From positions 372,001 through 436,000 of the forward strand of contig CAWCQQ010000002.1 of assembly GCA_963797675.1 (NCBI GenBank): 64,000 bases of DNA. Reading direction: 5' to 3'. Position numbers and translations under genes: made by a program. The stretch is from DASQPR01 sp963797675. GTDB lineage: Bacteria > Actinomycetota > Actinomycetes > Mycobacteriales > Micromonosporaceae. Numbering within the stretch: position 1 is the first letter of the stretch; each line of letters opens with the position of its first letter. The notes beneath the pieces were generated by a model. It had not been told where the DNA came from, ran no database searches, and saw nothing but the letters and a program-made list of their open reading frames with translations. This document shows, piece by piece, positions 45,009-54,244 of the stretch.

Positions 45009-45398
45009 GTGGCTGGCCCACGATTTGTCTTTCTGTCCCGTGCAGTCACAAATCAGCATGGGGACAGCGTTGGTGACGATGTCACTTGGATGATCGTCTC
45101 ATCCAATAGTCGTCCATTAGGCCGATCAGCCGTTTGGTTCGCCGACTACGACGAATGCCGCAATGCCGCTCTCCCGCTCCGGGAACGGGCCGGAGAACTG
45201 AGCATCGTCATTTCCGTCGGCCGCGGTCAATGGCAGTGGCGGGGTGATCTCGGCGGCCTGCCCGTCGCCGTCTCCACGCGGTCCTACCTGCGGCAACACG
45301 AGTGCGATTACAACGCACATCGATTCCTCGAGGCGCTGCCGGATGCGCACATTGTCGCCGGCGTACGAATTGTCGGCAGGGGAACCGCGAGTCGCTGA
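45009..45398 (+). CDS. Small hypothetical protein, possibly DUF1508-like
   Basis: A 129-residue soluble protein beginning VAGPRFVFLSRAVTNQ. The C-terminal half (QWQWRGDLGGLPVAVSTRSYLRQHECDYNAHRFLEAL) has the W-x-W-x-L...G-x-x-VA-x-S...Y...C pattern of DUF1508 (YegP-like) modules, but the match is by eye and weak. GGAGGAGG lies 8 nt before GTG 45009, which decides the start over the in-frame TTG/GTG at 44988/44991. No terminator was found between this gene and the kinase gene; function unknown. Confidence 0.6.
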   Translation: MAGPRFVFLSRAVTNQHGDSVGDDVTWMIVSSNSRPLGRSAVWFADYDECRNAALPLRERAGELSIVISVGRGQWQWRGDLGGLPVAVSTRSYLRQHECDYNAHRFLEALPDAHIVAGVRIVGRGTASR

Positions 45399-45509
45399 TG
45401 TTGCCGACCTGTTTCATTTGGCGTTCATGAATTCACCGTTTAGGCGAGACCTTCCACTGCGAAATTGGGCCCGCATCCAACTCGGGATGCGCCAGGCGAA
45501 AGGTCAGCG

Positions 45510-46604
45510 ATGAAGAACATCAGCAAGGCCGGTCTGGGCGTGGTGGGGGCTTTGATCCTCATCCTGTCTCAGGGCACCGTTGCCAGCGCGGACGTTCAAC
45601 CGCAGGCGAGTGACGTCGTCGGAGTTGGCTCCGACACGGTTCAGTTCGGTATGGATTTCCTCGCGGACGGCGACGTCAACGGGCACACCGGATTCAACAC
45701 CACGAACCAGTCCCGGCGGGTCGTCAACTTTGACGCCACCGGCGACGCCTGCGGTGCGGCGACGACGAACGCAACGGTCGTACTCCGTGCCAATAGCCAA
45801 GCCGACCGGCCGGCCGAACGGGTCGGGCGCAGGTATTGGCGCGCTCAACGCGGACACCGGCGCGACGGAGGTCATCAACTACGTTCGCTCGTCCCGTCTG
45901 CCTTCCCCCGCGGAGCAGACGGCGGCGACCACCAACGGCTGGGGTGGCCTGCACGTCTACCAGTTCGCCACGGACGGCCTCGAAATGGCGGTGTCCCAGA
46001 AGGTCGCCACCGATGCACCGACGAGCCTTCCGCTCTCCGTCCTGGTGAACATCTACCAGGGCACGTACCTCAAGTGGGGCGACATCCCGGGCTACAGCGG
46101 CCCGGCGTGCGACCGCCACGATCCACCCGCTGCTTCCGCAGTCCGGCTCGGGAACCCGCAACTTCTTCCTGGCCGACCTGCAGGCCGCTAACGGTGGCAC
46201 GGCGATCACGCTCGGCACGAACGTGGGCGCCATGCAGGAGCACGACCCGACGAACATCGAGAGCGACCCCGACGCGATCGGGCCGTTCTCCGTCGGCCGT
46301 GCATTCGTTCTGAACAGCGGCTACTGCGGTGCCGGCAGCCAGAACGTGATCACCCTGCTGTCCGCTGCGGGCTCGTACAACGTCATTCGCGGCCTGTACA
46401 TCATCGTTCGTCAGCGGGACGTCGCGGACACCACGGGCTCGTTCGGACTGCCCTTCCCGTGGCAGGTCGGCGGCACCAAGAACTGGGTCCAGACGATGTT
46501 CTCCGGCTCCCTGAGCTGGGTCGCGCGTTCGTCCGAAGGCGCCGCTCATTGCGTCCGCCGGTCTCGTCCCGTCGTACTCCGACCTCGGTCTCGCTCACAG
46601 CTGA
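45510..46604 (+). CDS. Secreted PstS-like substrate-binding protein (three frame breaks)
   Basis: A ~364-residue exported protein with a signal peptide (residues about 5-28, no lipobox). Its domain is like phosphate-type periplasmic-binding proteins: SDVVGVGSDTVQFGMDFLAD at the start, RPNGSGAGIGALN, and the anion-binding loop LLPQSGSGTRNFFL. Frame changes occur near 45806, 46108 and 46550, each followed by clean continuation, ending at TGA 46602. GAAAGG precedes ATG by 6 nt. The free (non-lipidated) form suggests a soluble secreted binding protein or a surface component. It stands at the head of the surface-protein/Pst block. Confidence 0.75.
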
Positions 46605-46659
46605 CCATCGTTGTCGGTCCACAACGGACCGACGCACCCACACGAAGGGGAGTCTTCAC

Positions 46660-48419
46660 GTGAAGATTCGCAAAAGGCTGATGATGGCCGGGGCGGCAGC
46701 CCTCGCACTCACGGCCGGCATGCTCGTCGGGGGGACGGCGGCGTACGCGGCGGTCACCCCGGGCTGGGAACCGGACGCGTCGGCGCTCGGCTCGATCACG
46801 TTCTACAACGCCGCGGGCGCGGTGGTTACCGGGGGCAGCCTCGACGATCACCCGACCGCGTGTCTACGCGGCCGCATCGGGCCCGGGCCGTGCCGGCGAC
46901 AGCCTGGCTCAGCTCAAGGCGTTCACGCCGCAGGCCGGCGTACTTCCGGGTCTGTGGAGTGGCGACACGCTGGGCGGTGCGACCAACTACCCGGCAACGG
47001 GCGCCGGCGTCCCGGCCAACGTCGCCGCGCTGACCGTTCCGGTGGCCACCGGCACGTCCGGTGACCTCTCCATGAACGACTACATCAGCGAGTTCCCGAA
47101 CACCTCGCACGGTGTCCGGCTACCAGAACCTGTACGAGCTCCGGCTCTACACGTCGGGTCCCGGCCAGAGCCAGGGCGTCACCTACTACCGTGCCGACAT
47201 CCAGGTCAACACGGCGGCCGAACACCTGGACGGTCGTCTTCCCGGTCGGTCCGGTCACCACGACCACGGCCGTCACCGCGAACCCGACCAGCCCGGCTCC
47301 GAGCGGTGCAGCGGTCACGCTGACCGCGACGGTCTCGCCCGCGGGCGCGGCCGGTTCGGTCGAGTTCAGCGATGGCGCCGACCGACCTCGGTGCCGGCAC
47401 GTACAACGCGGCGACGGGCATCGCGACGATCGTCACGCACCCGGCGGACGGCGGCCACACGTTCAACGCGGCGTTCACGACCGTCGAACGCGACCGCGTT
47501 CACGTCGTCGAACGGCTCGTTGGCGTACACGGTCTCGCCGGCCGGTACCCCGACCAGCACGACGCTTGCCGCCAACCCGGTCAGCCCGGTCACGGGTGAC
47601 GCCTCCGGCAACGCAAACGTCACGCTGACGGCCATGTCACGTCCTCGGCTCGCCCGGGATCGCTGGCGGCGTCGAGTTCTTCGACGGCGCCACGGACCTC
47701 GGTACGGCGGACACCTACACCAGCGCGACCGGTGTGGCGACGAAGGCCGTCATGCTGAACGCGGCCGCCTCGCCGCACCTGCTGACGGCGAAGTTCACGC
47801 CGTCGGACACGACGTTCTCATCCGTCGACGTCGCTGATCGTGAACTTCGTGGTGCAGCCGGCAAACTTCGGCACGGCCGGCATCACGTTGAACGCGCAGG
47901 ACAACACGGCCCCGTTCGCCGGCAGCCTGAGCCTTCAGGTCGCCGCGGGCGCGACGGTCGCGTTGACCCAGGTCGACCCGACCGACCGCCGCGGGTCACC
48001 CGGTGGACGCCAGCGATCCCGGCGGACACCACCACGCCTGGGTATTCGACGGCAGTTTGACCGGTGTTTCGGTCGTCGATACGCGTCCTTCCGAGTCGGG
48101 TTGGACCGTAACGGGGCAGGCCGCTGACTTCGTCAACGGTGCCACCACGATCTCCGCCAAGAACCTGGGTTGGACCCCGGCCCTGGACGCCGGTGGCGAC
48201 GCAGAAGGCACGATCGGCCTCGGCAACGTCGGTCAACTCCACGCTGCAGACGCCGGCCAGCCTCGGTCTGTCGGGCGTCAACAACCTCGCGGTCGCCGCT
48301 CCCGGCAACGGCCTCGGTACCGCGAACCTCGGTGCCGCGCCTGGACTTCCGGATCCCGGACACGTCAGCCGACCGGTCTCTACACCAGCACCCTGACGCT
48401 CACCCTGATCAGCCCCTGA
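46660..48419 (+). CDS. Secreted multidomain protein: TITFY domain plus Ig-like repeats (many frame breaks)
   Basis: A ~585-residue exported protein. The order is signal peptide (residues about 5-30), a TITFY-type domain (GWEPDASALGSITFYN ... LWSGDTLGGATNYP ... DYISEFPNT ... LYELRLYTSGPGQ), two bacterial Ig-like repeats (TTAVTANPTSPAPSGAAVTLTATV; STTLAANPVSPVTGD), and a C-terminal WxL-like beta domain (NDGA-type FVVQPANFGTAGITLN ... HAWVFDGSLTGVSVVD ... GLYTSTLTLTLISP). At least eight single-base shifts interrupt it, but its first domain matches two other proteins in this block across frames. AAGGGGAG precedes the GTG by 7 nt. Likely a cell-surface or matrix protein. Confidence 0.7.
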
Positions 48420-48441
48420 TCTAGGTAGGCAACCGCACCGG

Positions 48442-48484
48442 CCGGTGCGGACCGAGTCGTCGTCATCGACCCGGTCCGCACCGG
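48442..48484 (+). terminator. Hairpin between the Ig-like and DUF916-like genes
   Basis: CCGGTGCGGACCG (48442-48454) pairs perfectly with CGGTCCGCACCGG (48472-48484) around a 17-nt loop that can form further pairs. It lies 22 nt after one stop and 38 nt before the next start, so it may end the upstream transcript or attenuate read-through into the Pst-containing operon. Confidence 0.75.
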
Positions 48485-48522
48485 ATCAACCGTATCTCGT
48501 ACCCGTGATTGGAAGCACGTCG

Positions 48523-49593
48523 ATGAGGCTGCCTCGAACGTCACTGCTGCTGGCCTGCTGGTTGCCGCGCTCGTCGTTCGTCGGCATCGCGCCGGGCGCC
48601 GGCGATGGCCACGCCACCGCAGCCGCCGGTCGGACGACGGTCAACGGATCTGGTCGGTACGCCCGGCCACGCTGGCCGGGCTCCCGGACAGCCGCACGCA
48701 CTTCACGCTGCAGGGCACGCCCGGCACCTCGTTCATCGACACCGTGCTGGTGACGAACCTCAGCAAGGCGCACGGTCTCCTTCAACGTGTACGGCACCGA
48801 CGCGTACAACACTCCGACCGGCGCCTTCGACCTGCTCGCCGTTCAGCCGCAAGCCGGTCGACCTCGGTTCCTGGATCCACTTCGCGCAGCCGCTGGTGAC
48901 GATCCCGGCCGGCAAGAGCGTCGCGGTCCCGTTCACGGTCGCGATCCCGGCCACGGCGACGCCCGGCGACCACGCCGGCGGCGTCGTGGTGTCGCTGACG
49001 ACGAAGAGCGCTCAGGCCGGGCGTCAACCTGGACTCGCGCGTCGCCGTCCGGGTCTACCTGCGCGTCCCCGGCGACCTGCGGCCGAGCCTCGCGGTCAGC
49101 GGGATATCGGCGCACTACCACGGGGTCGGTGCGCCGCTCGGCCACGGCTCGGTCACGATGTCGTACACGGTGAGCAATCCCGGCAACATCCGCCTGCAGA
49201 GCCACGCGAAGATCACCATCAAGAACGTGTTCGGCCAGACGCTCGGCGACAGTTCACGCCACCGGACCTGCCGGAGCTGCTGCCCGGGCGGCAGCGCGAC
49301 GTTCACGCGCCTCGTTCCAGCACGTCTTCCCGTACGGCCCGCTGACCGCGACGGTCGCGCTGACGCCGTACCCGGATCCGCAGCAGCCGGTCGGTCAGGC
49401 CGTGCCGAAGACGGCGTCCGTCCGGATACTTCTGGGCGATGCCGTGGTTGCTGCTCCTGGTCGTTCTGATCATCCTGCTGATCGGCATCGCGCTGTGGCT
49501 GATGCGCCGCCGCCGGGTCCTCGGCCGGATCGACGCCGCGATGCTCGGCCGCGCGCAACGACGCCCTGGAGACGGCGGGAGTCGCGCCGATGA
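48523..49593 (+). CDS. DUF916/WxL-interacting-like membrane protein (many frame breaks)
   Basis: A ~356-codon protein with a signal peptide, a beta-sandwich like DUF916 (HFTLQGTPGTSFIDTVLVTNLS ... LGSWIHFAQPLVTIPAGKSVAVPFTVAIP ... TPGDHAGGVVVSLTTK in pattern), a second beta domain (VSGISAHYHGVGAPLGHGSV ... MSYTVSNPGNIRLQSHAKI), and a C-terminal membrane helix (PWLLLLVVLIILLIGIALWLM) with a basic tail. In Firmicutes, DUF916 proteins anchor WxL-domain proteins to peptidoglycan. The frame changes at least seven times between 48560 and 49560, with family-like sequence in every part. The stop overlaps the next start. Confidence 0.7.
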
Positions 49594-50130
49594 GATCCGC
49601 GCGCGCCAAGCTCGTCGCCGGTGTCGCCGTCCTGGTCGTCGCGGTCATCGCCTGGGTCGTGATCACGAAGCCGGCGGCCGCCGCGAACCCGTACGCGGAC
49701 TCGGCGGCCAACGGCACGATCACGTTCTACGACGCGTCCGGGCACGTCATGACGCACGGCGACATCAACACCGCACCATTCGTCTGGCCATGCGGTCAGC
49801 TCGAAGCCGGCGCCGGCGCCGTACAACGGTGCCGGAGCGACCGCGACGCTGTTCGCGTACCAGCCGCGCGCAGAACGCGCCGCGGCGATGTGGAGCGGCG
49901 ACACGTTGACCGCGTCCACGCCGTTCGCCGATCCGGCCCACCCGACCGTGACCGCGACCGCGACCGACTTCTCGCTCGAGGACTTCCTGGACGAGTTCCC
50001 GCCCCGATGGGACGGCGCGATCCAGCTGCGGATCTACCTCGACGCGCCCGGTCAGTCTGCGCTGACCACGACGTACGTCGCGGCGAATCTGAAGATCACC
50101 GGCGATACGTGGACGCAGGTTCCCGGATGA
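49590..50130 (+). CDS. Exported TITFY-domain protein (one frame break)
   Basis: A ~180-codon protein. It has a signal peptide or anchor (MRSARAKLVAGVAVLVVAVI), followed by one TITFY domain (NGTITFYDASGHVMTHGDIN ... AAAMWSGDTLTAST ... FSLEDFLDEFPPRWDGAIQLRIYLDAPGQ ... YVAANLKITGDTW). The frame changes once near 49790. It is paralogous to the domain in the 46660 and 50127 products. GGGAG lies 8 nt before the ATG, which overlaps the upstream stop, and its own stop overlaps the next start (ATGA). Function unknown; a small surface or pilin-like subunit is a possibility only. Confidence 0.65.
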
Positions 50131-51232
50131 CGCGAGAGGCTGGCGGACGGCGGCGGCCGCGCTGCTTCGTGCTGTTCGCGGCGGCCGCCACGTTCGCGAT
50201 CGCCGGGGCGGCGCTGAGCGATCAGGGTCCCGGATGGGAGCCGGAGGCGGGCGTGCTCGGCACGATCACGTTCTACGACGCGAACGGCATGGCGATCACC
50301 GGCGGCGACCTGAGCCAGCATCCGGCCGCGTTCTACGCGGCGGCGTCCGGCGCCCGGCCGGTCGAACGACAGCCTGGCCCAGCTCAAGATGTTCACACCG
50401 CAGGTAGGGCGTGGCTGCCGCAGCTGTGGACCGGAGACACGCTCACCGGCGCGACCACCTATCCGAACCCGGCCGCGCCGGCTGCGGTCGCGCACCTTGC
50501 CGTACCGGTGGCCACCGGTACGGCCGGCGACCTGTCGTTGGCCGACTACATCAGCGAGTTCCCGAACACCTTGACCACCGCGGCTACCAGGACCTCTACG
50601 AACTCCGCCTCTACACCTCCGGTCCGGGCGTCACGCAGAACGTCGCCTACTTCCGCGTCGACATCCAGGTCACGGCCCTGAGCCAGGACGCGAACGGCGA
50701 AGTGACCGGCGTCTGGAACGTGGTCTATCCGGCATCCGCGATCGCATCACCGACCGGCTCGCCCGGTCCTACGCCGAGCAGCCTGCCGACGCCGCCGCCT
50801 ACCACGACCACGACGCCTCCGGTTGTCGGTACCACTGCGACTGTCACCTCGACGGCGACCGTCACCGCCACCGCGACCACGACGACGACCGCAACCGCGA
50901 CTGCGACGACCACCGCGACCGTCACGGCGGCCGCCACCACACCGCCGGCAGTGACGACGGCGACCACGCCACCGGTCACGCAGAACACGGTTCCGGTGGT
51001 CGCGACGACGTCGGCGGACGGCGGGGGCCTGACTCCTCGCCGCCGAGCAGCCCCGCATCGAACGAGTCGGCGGCGCCGCTCGCCTACGTGGTCGGCGGGT
51101 CGTTGACGCTGGCCGATCACTCGTCGTCGCTCGCCGCGCTTCTCGGCCTCGCGGTCGCGTGCGCGGTCGTCGCGCTCGTCGGATTCATCTACTACTACAG
51201 CCGGCGCGACTCCGGCGTATCCGTACGGTTAG
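50127..51232 (+). CDS. Membrane-anchored TITFY-domain protein with Thr-rich stalk (several frame breaks)
   Basis: About 368 codons: signal peptide (residues about 13-30), a TITFY domain (GWEPEAGVLGTITFYDANG ... LPQLWTGDTLTGATTYPN ... DLSLADYISEFPNT ... LYELRLYTSGPGVTQNV), a ~70-residue stalk of Thr, Ala and Val with Pro (typical of O-mannosylated stalks), a membrane helix (SSSLAALLGLAVACAVVALVGFIYYY) and a short basic tail. Frame changes lie near 50365, 50400, 50580, 51030 and before the inferred TAG at 51230. Its N-terminal domain parallels that of the 46660 protein. The gap to pstB is 8 nt. Confidence 0.65.
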
Positions 51233-51240
51233 GGGCTCGC

Positions 51241-52076
51241 ATGTCCATGCCACAGACGGCTCTGATGCCGCCCGGATTTCGCACCCGGCGCCGGTCCGGC
51301 TCGCCGAACTCGAGGCTCGCGGGATCTCCGCCTGGTTCGGTGACCACAAGGTGCTCGACCGGGTCTCGCTGCTGATGCCGGCCGGGCAGGTGACCGCGCT
51401 GATCGGACCGTCCGGCTGCGGAAAGTCGACGTTCCTGCGGATCCTCAACCGGATGCACGAACTCGTGCCGTCGGCTCAGCTCGCCGGCGAGGTGCTGCTC
51501 GACGGCGAGGACATCTACGCCGACGGACGCCGTCTGACCGACGCGCGCCGGTCGATCGGCATGGTGTTCCAGAAACCGAACCCGTTCCCGACGATGAGCA
51601 TCTACGACAACGTCGTGGCCGGGCTGAAGCTCACCGGTACGCGCGTCGACCGGTCAATCCGAAGGACGGGCTCGTCCAGGAGTGCCTGATCAAGGCCGGT
51701 CTCTGGCGCGAGGTGGCGAACCGTCTGGACTCGCCGGGTGGCGCGCTCTCCGGTGGCCAGCAGCAGCGTCTCTGCATCGCGCGAGTCGCTTGCGGTACGA
51801 CCTCGCGTGCTGCTGATGGACGAGCCGTGCTCGGCGCTCGACCCGACCTCGACCCGGGTGATCGAGGAGACGATGATCCAGCTCTCCCGCGAGGTCACCA
51901 TCGTCATCGTCACGCACAACATGCAGCAGGCGGCCCGGGTGTCCGCGCAGTGCGCGTTCTTCCTGGCCGAGCAGGGCCGGCCCGGATTCATCGTCGAGCA
52001 CGGTCCGACCGAGCAGATCTTCGGCAGCCCGACCGACCCGCGTACGGCCGACTACGTCAACGGGCGGTTCGGATGA
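51241..52076 (+). CDS. pstB: Phosphate-type ABC transporter ATP-binding protein (three frame breaks)
   Basis: A ~278-codon ATPase of the PstB family: GDHKVLDRVSLLMPAGQVTALIGPSGCGKSTFLRILNRM in pattern, with Walker A GPSGCGKST, the PstB-typical MVFQKPNPFPTMSIYDNV Q-loop region, signature LSGGQQQRLCIAR, Walker B LLMDEPCSALDP and H-loop VIVTHNMQQAARVS. Frames change near 51270, 51650 and 51787. AGGGG lies 5 nt before the ATG. It overlaps pstC by 4 nt. It powers the PstC/PstA channel; whether the cargo is phosphate here is uncertain because of the unusual partners. Confidence 0.85.
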
Positions 52077-53158
52077 CCGACCCGTGGGAGGAGGAATCGT
52101 CGGCACCCGTCGAGTCCCGGACGGACGACGAGCCGGTACTGGCGACCGACGACGTCGAGCAGCCGGCCTTCGTGTCGGACGTCGCGGACGTACCTCGGCG
52201 GATCACCACGACACCGTCCGCCGTCGACCAGGTCTACCGCGGCGGCTCATGGGCGATCGGCATTCTGGTGCTCGCCATCACCGGCTCGATCGGCGTGTTC
52301 CTTGCGATCCAGGCGATCCCGACGTTCCGCCTGTACGGGCTGCACTTCTTCACCGAGAGCCAGTGGGATCCGGAGCAGAACGCTATCGGCATTTCGGCCG
52401 TCCTCCTCGGCACGCTCGAGGTTGCCGTGATCGCGTTGGTCGTCGCGTTCCCGCTCGCGTTCACGACCGCGCTCTACATCAGCGAATACGCACCGGCAAA
52501 ACTGAAGTCGACGCTGACCTCGCTGATCGACCTGATGGCCGCGATCCCGAGCATCTGCTACGGCCTCCTCGGACGTGACCTCCTCGAAGACAAGCTGCTC
52601 TTTCTGTCGCACTGGCTGCATCAGCACTTCGGCTGGATCCCGTTCTTCGTGGTCGACACGGACCCCAACGCTCCGGTCTGGTCGCACTCGTCGTACATCG
52701 GGTCGGCGTTCGACGCCGGTGTCGCCGTCTCCCTGATGGTGATCCCGATGGCGTGTGCCGTGATGCGGCAGGTGTTCTCGCAGGCGCCGGTCGCCGAGCG
52801 CGAGGCGGCGTACGCGCTCGGGTCGACCCGGTGGGGCATGATCCGGACGGTCGTACTGCCGTTCGGGCGCGGCGGCATCATCGGTGGCACGATGCTGAGC
52901 CTCGGCCGTGCACTGGGCGAGACGATCGCGGTCGTGCTGATCGTGTCGGTCGCGTTCGACGTCAAGATCCGGATCCTGGAGATCGGCACCACCACGGTCG
53001 CGTCGCTGATCGCCGGCCGGTTCGGTGACGCCTCTGCCGGACAGCTGTCCGCGCTGCTCACCGCCGGTTTCGTGCTGTTCCTCATCACGCTGCTCGTGAA
53101 CACGATCGCTGCGATGATCGTCAACCGCAGCCGTAGCGGAGCGGGAGTCGACGCATGA
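52073..53158 (+). CDS. pstC: Phosphate-type ABC transporter permease PstC
   Basis: A 361-residue intact permease. A ~60-residue acidic cytoplasmic N-terminus precedes six helices. The EAA loop is EREAAYALGSTRWGMIRTVVLPFGRGGIIGG in pattern (about residues 243-273). PstC landmarks are FFTESQWDPEQNAIGISAVLLGTL, SLIDLMAAIPSICYGLLG and LGRALGETIAVVLIV. A longer-than-usual extracellular loop (about residues 170-215) separates helices 3 and 4. Starts and stops overlap neighbours by 4 nt on both sides. Confidence 0.92.
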   Translation: MTDPWEEESSAPVESRTDDEPVLATDDVEQPAFVSDVADVPRRITTTPSAVDQVYRGGSWAIGILVLAITGSIGVFLAIQAIPTFRLYGLHFFTESQWDPEQNAIGISAVLLGTLEVAVIALVVAFPLAFTTALYISEYAPAKLKSTLTSLIDLMAAIPSICYGLLGRDLLEDKLLFLSHWLHQHFGWIPFFVVDTDPNAPVWSHSSYIGSAFDAGVAVSLMVIPMACAVMRQVFSQAPVAEREAAYALGSTRWGMIRTVVLPFGRGGIIGGTMLSLGRALGETIAVVLIVSVAFDVKIRILEIGTTTVASLIAGRFGDASAGQLSALLTAGFVLFLITLLVNTIAAMIVNRSRSGAGVDA

Positions 53159-54244
53159 TGCCGACCGGCGTTGCGCAGAAGGAACAGGAGTGGCCGAGCG
53201 TCGAGGAGCCCCGGAAGCTGCGTGCCCGTACGGTCGACGACAAGGCCAGTGTGATCGGGGCCGGCTTCGGCTCGTTCGCGCTCGCATGGATCATCACCGA
53301 GCAGCTCGTACCGGTCCATGGTTGGTTCGGTCTGGTCGTCTGCTGGTACTTCTGCTTCCTCGCGTTCTATGCCGGCGTGACCGCGATCGGCAATCCGCGG
53401 ACCGTGGTCATCGACCGGCTGGTGTCGGCGATCGTGCACGGCGGCGCGGTCATGGTGGGGATCGCGCTCTTCGGCTCGATCCTCTTCATCTTCTGGAAGG
53501 GCGCCCCGGCGCTGCCGCACGTCAACTTCTACGCCGACGACATGTCCGGCGTCCGGGAGAACGACCCGCTCAGCCGCGGTGGCATCCTGCACGCGATCGT
53601 CGGTTCGCTGATCGAGATCAGCATCGCGGTCGCGATCACGGTGCCGCTCGGCGTCGGTACGGCGGTGTTCATGACCGAGGTCGGCGGCCGGTTCGCCCGG
53701 GTGGTACGGACCGTCGTCGAGGCCATGACGGCACTGCCGTCGGTCGTCGCCGGCCTGTTCATCTACAGCGTGCTGATCGTGACGCTGCACTTCCCTCGCA
53801 CCGGCTTCGCCGCAGCGATGGCGATGAGCGTGATGATGCTGCCGATCATCGCGCGCGCCTCCGATGTCGTCCTGCGGGTCGTCCCCGGTGGTCTGCGCGA
53901 GGCCGGGCTCGCGCTCGGGTCGACACAGTGGCGGACGCTCTGGCACGTCGTCCTGCCGACTGCTGCGCCCGGGCCTGGTCACCGCGGTCATCCTCGGTGT
54001 CGCCCGCGGCATCGGCGAGACGTCGCCGGTGCTGCTGACGTCCGGCGCGTCTACCTTCCTCCGCATCGATCCGCTGCACAACGCGATGAACTCGCTGCCG
54101 CTGTTCATCTTCTTCGCGGTTCGCAGCGGCGTTCCGAAGTACGTCACCCGTGGGTACGGCGCCGCGGCGGTCCTCCTCTTCATCGTTCTCTGCCTGTTTG
54201 TCACAGCTCGGCGGCTCGCCCGCCAGAAGGGTGGGCGGTCATGA
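53155..54244 (+). CDS. pstA: Phosphate-type ABC transporter permease PstA (one frame break)
   Basis: A ~362-codon permease: N-terminal helices (about residues 35-75), then the core with GILHAIVGSLIEISIAVAI, VVEAMTALPSVVAGLFIYS and the EAA loop LREAGLALGSTQWRTLWHVVLP. The frame shifts near 53965, after which the PstA end RPGLVTAVILGVARGIGETSPVLLTSG and NSLPLFIFFAVRSGVPKYVTRGYGAA continues to the TGA at 54242. The original frame runs open into the next gene only because of the shift. The 4-nt overlap with the next start shows coupling. Confidence 0.88.
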
